Source: Candidatus Bathyarchaeota archaeon | GTDB taxonomy: Archaea; Thermoproteota; Bathyarchaeia; Bathyarchaeales; DTEX01 | DNA: 16,230 nucleotides | Direction of reading: 5' to 3' | Assembly: GCA_021162225.1 (NCBI GenBank) | Contig: JAGGZB010000132.1 | Span: 1 to 16,230, forward strand | Made by a program: the position numbers and the translations under genes | Part shown: piece after piece, positions 13,516-16,230 of the stretch | How positions within the stretch are numbered: position 1 is the stretch's first letter | How the letters are laid out: every line of letters begins with the position of its first letter | Notes under the pieces: generated by a model | Database searches by the model: none | The model's input: the letters and a program-made list of their open reading frames with translations, nothing else | Told to the model about the DNA's origin: nothing

Positions 13516-14547
13516 CTACGAAATCTCCATGATCTTTGAGGCTATTTCTTCACCTACCTCCTGTGTTGTCGAGTCTCCTCCAAGATCATATGTTCTAACC
13601 TTTCCTTCCCTCAAAACTTCGTTCACTGCTTGCTCAATGATTTCAGCGGCTTCTGTTTCTCCGAGATACTCCATCATCATCTTAGCGGCCAGTATAGTTG
13701 CTATGGGATTCACTCTGTTCTTGCCAGCATACTTCGGTGCGGAGCCGTGGACGGGCTCAAACATCGCATAATCGTCGCCTATATTCGCTCCGGCAGCTAC
13801 TCCCAGACCGCCGACAATCTGAGCGGCTTCATCTGAGAGAATGTCCCCAAACATATTTGTGGTAACGATCACATCGAACTTTTCTGGTTCCTTAATCAGC
13901 CTCATGGCCATGGCGTCAACATGCACTTCATCCAGAGTAACTGATGGATAATCTTCTGCAATGCTGTAGACAGCGTCTCGGAAGATACCGTCGGTTACTC
14001 GTAGTATATTTCTCTTATGCACACAAGTTACATGGCGTTTTCTCTTCATAGCAAGCTCGAAAGCTAACCGTGCAACCTTCTCAGATGCATCTTGCGTTAT
14101 AAGACGAATCGCTACGCCCTTTCCAGGCGACACTTCAAATTCCTCGCCAAAATATAATCCTTCCGTATTCTCCCTAACAATGATGAGGTCAATATTGGGT
14201 TTTAATGATGGAACGCCAGGCAAAGACTTGCACGGTCTAACATTCGCATATAAACCGAATTTCCTCCTTATAGTCACAGCGGCGCTTGGAGGAGCTCCGA
14301 TTTCCTCCGGCGTCGTCATAGGCCCCTTTAGACACGCATTAGTCTCTTCAAGCATTCTAAGGGTCTTTTCTGGAACATTCGTTCCATATTTTTCGATGCA
14401 GTTGTACCCTGCTTCCCCAAATTTAAGCTCGAGTTTTAGGCTTCCTAATGCTTTCTGAACGGCGTCTAAAACTTTAACAGCTGCTTCTATGACCTCAGGT
14501 CCTATTCCATCCCCAGGTAACACAGCGATGCTGTAGCTTCTTGACAA
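13516..14547 (-). CDS. Isocitrate/isopropylmalate dehydrogenase family enzyme, NADP-type loop
   Basis: A 343-residue beta-decarboxylating dehydrogenase. LPGDGIGPEV opens the protein; substrate/metal residues are Arg94 or Arg95, Arg104 (YANVRP), Arg125 (RENTEG), Tyr132, Lys178 (HKRN), Asp211, Asp235 and Asp239. Ser88 (PPSAAVTIRR) occupies the position that isocitrate dehydrogenases use for the gamma-carboxylate. In the cofactor loop HGSAPKYAGKNRVNP, Lys272-Tyr273 is the pair found in NADP-dependent isocitrate dehydrogenases, whereas NAD-dependent isopropylmalate enzymes usually have Asp-Ile. I therefore favour NADP-isocitrate dehydrogenase; homoisocitrate or isopropylmalate dehydrogenase cannot be excluded, and no leu or lysine genes are nearby. 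The start is TTG 14547 with agaggggg eight bases upstream. It follows trmY by 64 bases. Confidence 0.88.
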   Translation of the reverse strand: MSRSYSIAVLPGDGIGPEVIEAAVKVLDAVQKALGSLKLELKFGEAGYNCIEKYGTNVPEKTLRMLEETNACLKGPMTTPEEIGAPPSAAVTIRRKFGLYANVRPCKSLPGVPSLKPNIDLIIVRENTEGLYFGEEFEVSPGKGVAIRLITQDASEKVARLAFELAMKRKRHVTCVHKRNILRVTDGIFRDAVYSIAEDYPSVTLDEVHVDAMAMRLIKEPEKFDVIVTTNMFGDILSDEAAQIVGGLGVAAGANIGDDYAMFEPVHGSAPKYAGKNRVNPIATILAAKMMMEYLGETEAAEIIEQAVNEVLREGKVRTYDLGGDSTTQEVGEEIASKIMEIS

Positions 14548-14611
14548 CTTGCTATCCCCCTCTTTGTGAATAGAAGAGGGAAGGATGCCAATTTATGTCT
14601 TTTCAGCATTC

Positions 14612-15175
14612 CTATACTTTTCGTTTCATCTCTAAATCAAGCATATAATTTATGATATCAACGCATGTTGCAGCTAAATACGGCTTCTTTCCTATAGACA
14701 CTTTAGTTCCAAATCTCAAGGCGAATTCTTCATCCTTCCTCGGAAGACCTATCTGGTCGCCTAAAACAAATACGGGGTCTGCTCCAAAATCTATCTCCCT
14801 TATATCCCGCCCTTTCTCCTCCAGCACAAAGATATTTCTATTGCTAAATGAACGAAGTAATGCTTGAAAACTTTTCTTTTCCACGTAGATTCCAGGATGA
14901 GAACCTCCAGATAAAACCTTCCTTAGAATTGACTCCCACGTTCTTTCATCCGTTCTCACTCCTCGAAGTTCTCTTCCATCAATAATCAAGTGAAGCGGAG
15001 GCCTAGGCGGTCCTCCCAAGATAGCATGGAAAATCACGTCGCGGCGTATAGCTCCAGAGGTAAAAAACGCAAAGAGAATACACTGGTATACGACGTCCAG
15101 CCTACCAGCTTCCCTTAGGCTTCTGAAGAATCCATCAGTTCTTCCTCTTCTGGATAATAAAATAAACTCGATCAT
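14612..15175 (-). CDS. trmY: tRNA (pseudouridine(54)-N1)-methyltransferase TrmY
   Basis: This SPOUT methyltransferase converts pseudouridine-54 in the T loop of archaeal tRNAs to N1-methylpseudouridine, the archaeal counterpart of ribothymidine-54. The 187 residues match the DUF358/TrmY family: REAGRLDVVYQCILFAFFTSGAIRRDV near 21-47, GRELRGVRTDERTWESILRKVL near 67-89, and the trefoil-knot AdoMet site VFVLGDQIGLPRKDEE (about 135-150) followed by VSIGKKPYLAATCVDIINYMLD. The knot is complete, with Gly-Asp and the Ser-Ile-Gly turn. ATG 15175 is preceded by gtgat at a five-base spacing. The isocitrate-family dehydrogenase follows on the same strand, probably co-transcribed, but without a pathway link. 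Confidence 0.93.
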   Translation of the reverse strand: MIEFILLSRRGRTDGFFRSLREAGRLDVVYQCILFAFFTSGAIRRDVIFHAILGGPPRPPLHLIIDGRELRGVRTDERTWESILRKVLSGGSHPGIYVEKKSFQALLRSFSNRNIFVLEEKGRDIREIDFGADPVFVLGDQIGLPRKDEEFALRFGTKVSIGKKPYLAATCVDIINYMLDLEMKRKV

Positions 15176-15283
15176 CCAGAATCACTAATGAGCGTTTGTT
15201 TCTTAAGGACACTACATGTTCTTATTTTTATCAGACCTGAATAAGCATTTTTCCTATAGAGAATATAATCCACCATTGTATTT

Positions 15284-15820
15284 TTAATAGGAAACCTTTA
15301 TCACGATTGTCTCTGAGATATAATTGAAAAGTCTTTGTCGCTTCTTTGAATAAAGAAACCATCCGATGAGACAGTCTATGGGAAGCAGAAAAGCTTTACC
15401 AATACTTTCCACAGCTGCTTGCATCATGTTTATCTTTCCCCCATCCAGCCGCGTTACTTTCATCTTCATAACAATCTTTCCAACCGATTGACCGCATACA
15501 CCCTCCGTGAATGTCCAGTAAAGGAAGTATACAATGTTGTCGAATCCAACGTCGATGAATGGAATTCCCCTCATAAAGATGAATGCTTTGCTGAGGTCTA
15601 TGAATTTGAACCACACAAATCCTAACCAAAGGAAATAACACTTAAACAATGCGAGAAGAGCACCAACAGCTATCATGTCGATCATCCATGCTACAAATCT
15701 TTCACCCCAACCTGCAGTCTCAAGTCTACTTCTCCAATAAGCTCTAACTGGTGCACCGCAATTCGGACAGAAAACAGCATCCTCTGGGATCTTTGCTCCG
15801 CATTTTTCACAGTAAGGCAT
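15284..15820 (-). CDS. Zinc-ribbon plus RDD-domain membrane protein
   Basis: The 178-residue protein begins with a zinc ribbon (Cys4-x2-Cys7 and Cys18-x2-Cys21, YCEKCGAKIPEDAVFCPNCGAP) and continues into an RDD domain: AGWGERFVAWMIDMIAVGALLALF (first helix about 43-60), a middle helix about 94-107, the GQSVGKIVMKMKVTR box at 110-124, and a last helix about 136-157. RDD proteins are widespread in membranes; most have no known function, though some bacterial members act as sodium/proton exchangers. Here the zinc ribbon would be cytoplasmic. I start at ATG 15820, where zinc-ribbon proteins normally begin; an in-frame ATG at 15850 adds ten residues. It is divergent from the TyrRS gene. Confidence 0.88.
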   Translation of the reverse strand: MPYCEKCGAKIPEDAVFCPNCGAPVRAYWRSRLETAGWGERFVAWMIDMIAVGALLALFKCYFLWLGFVWFKFIDLSKAFIFMRGIPFIDVGFDNIVYFLYWTFTEGVCGQSVGKIVMKMKVTRLDGGKINMMQAAVESIGKAFLLPIDCLIGWFLYSKKRQRLFNYISETIVIKVSY

Positions 15821-15893
15821 ATTTTTCTCTCTCGAAATCGTTATTTGCATCTCTTACATTAAAAGCATTAAATAAATATATTCCTCGGTGGCG

Positions 15894-15902
15894 TCTTAAT
15901 AG
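15894..15902 (+). promoter_or_regulatory. TATA-like box for the TyrRS gene
   Basis: The box tcttaatag is centred about 28 bases before GTG 15926, so the TyrRS message would start at or near its initiation codon. The evidence is A/T composition and spacing only. Confidence 0.35.
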
Positions 15903-15925
15903 TAGTTTTCAATAAGTGGGGAATA

Positions 15926-16230
15926 GTGTTGGATCTAGAGGAACGTCTGGAACTGGTTTCAAGAAATACTGAGGAAATCGTAACCTACGAGGAGATGCGG
16001 ATTCTCTTAGAAACAAATAGTAGACCTAAGGCTTATTGGGGATTTGAATGTTCAGGACTCATGCATGTGGGAATAGGATTGATTCCAGGGGCAAAAATCA
16101 AAGATATGATTGAAGCCGGCTTTGACTTCACAATTTTCCTTGCTGATTGGCATAGCTGGATAAACAATAAGCTCGGCGGAGTTATGGATAATATACGTGC
16201 CTGCGGAGAATATTTCAAGCATTGCTTTGA
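15926..16230 (+). CDS. tyrS: Tyrosyl-tRNA synthetase, N-terminal part (cut by window end)
   Basis: The frame is open from GTG 15926 (TTG 15929 is the adjacent alternative) to the end of the window, giving 101 codons. The sequence has archaeal TyrRS features: an N-terminal helix with ELVSRNTEEIVTYEEMRILLE, then WGFECSGLMHVGIG, in which MHVGI corresponds to the class I HIGH motif and Gly-Phe-Glu to the tyrosine pocket start. FTIFLADWHSWINNKLGG follows, the conserved AdWHa..N.k.gg stretch of archaeal and eukaryotic TyrRS. The KMSKS-like loop and anticodon domain lie beyond the window. TrpRS of Archaea shares the fold, but ADWHSWINNK is the TyrRS pattern. Confidence 0.9.
   Translation, partial: MLDLEERLELVSRNTEEIVTYEEMRILLETNSRPKAYWGFECSGLMHVGIGLIPGAKIKDMIEAGFDFTIFLADWHSWINNKLGGVMDNIRACGEYFKHCF

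Noticed and set aside
1..16230. A defence island, prophage, insertion sequence or CRISPR array
   Set aside because: Every gene with recognisable motifs is a housekeeping or RNA-metabolism gene, with no transposase, integrase, terminal repeats or spaced repeats.

Overview
The window comes from an archaeal chromosome. The evidence is an Rpo7/Spt4/GTP-dependent dephospho-CoA kinase/S24e/S27ae cluster, an archaeosine transglycosylase, a phosphoseryl-tRNA synthetase (SepRS), a beta-CASP ribonuclease of the aCPSF2 type, an archaemetzincin, an archaeal translin, a ThiD-ThiN fusion, TrmY and an archaeal TyrRS. Promoters are TATA-like with short or absent leaders, Shine-Dalgarno motifs are of the GGTGAT/GGAGG type, and TTG/GTG starts are common. 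The mix suggests a Thermoproteota-related lineage such as Bathyarchaeia, but this is inferred from gene content and no marker gene settles it.

Layout, left to right. Bases 2-181 are the 3' end of an unrecognised gene. At 267-1964 (+) lie a four-helix membrane protein and a PLP-dependent class V aminotransferase-fold enzyme. At 1950-5529 (-) are the archaeosine transglycosylase TgtA, aCPSF2 and archaemetzincin. The roughly 620-base gap at 5530-6148 has no protein gene, but its minus strand carries a very well-formed box C/D guide sRNA with its own TATA-like promoter, and its plus strand carries a strong hairpin. At 6149-8087 (+) is the transcription/translation cluster rpo7-spt4-dephospho-CoA kinase-rps24e-rps27ae. 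A small two-helix membrane protein (-), an MJ0936-type phosphodiesterase (+) and an operon translin-SepRS-endonuclease V (-) follow. Divergent from that operon is thiDN (+), which converges on an isocitrate/isopropylmalate-family dehydrogenase lying downstream of trmY (both -). The right end has an RDD/zinc-ribbon membrane protein (-) and a truncated tyrosyl-tRNA synthetase (+).

The region is mostly housekeeping and is heavy in tRNA and RNA metabolism: archaeosine insertion, m1-pseudouridine-54 formation, 2'-O-methylation guided by the C/D RNA, phosphoserine charging of tRNA-Cys, Tyr charging, RNA 3'-end processing, and inosine or deaminated-base endonuclease. I see no phage, IS element, CRISPR array or defence island. 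The observations most worth following are the C/D sRNA and its unassigned targets, SepRS placed between translin and endonuclease V, a TgtA that ends before a PUA domain, an endonuclease V with Glu at a normally Asp metal position, and a dehydrogenase with an NADP-type cofactor loop.
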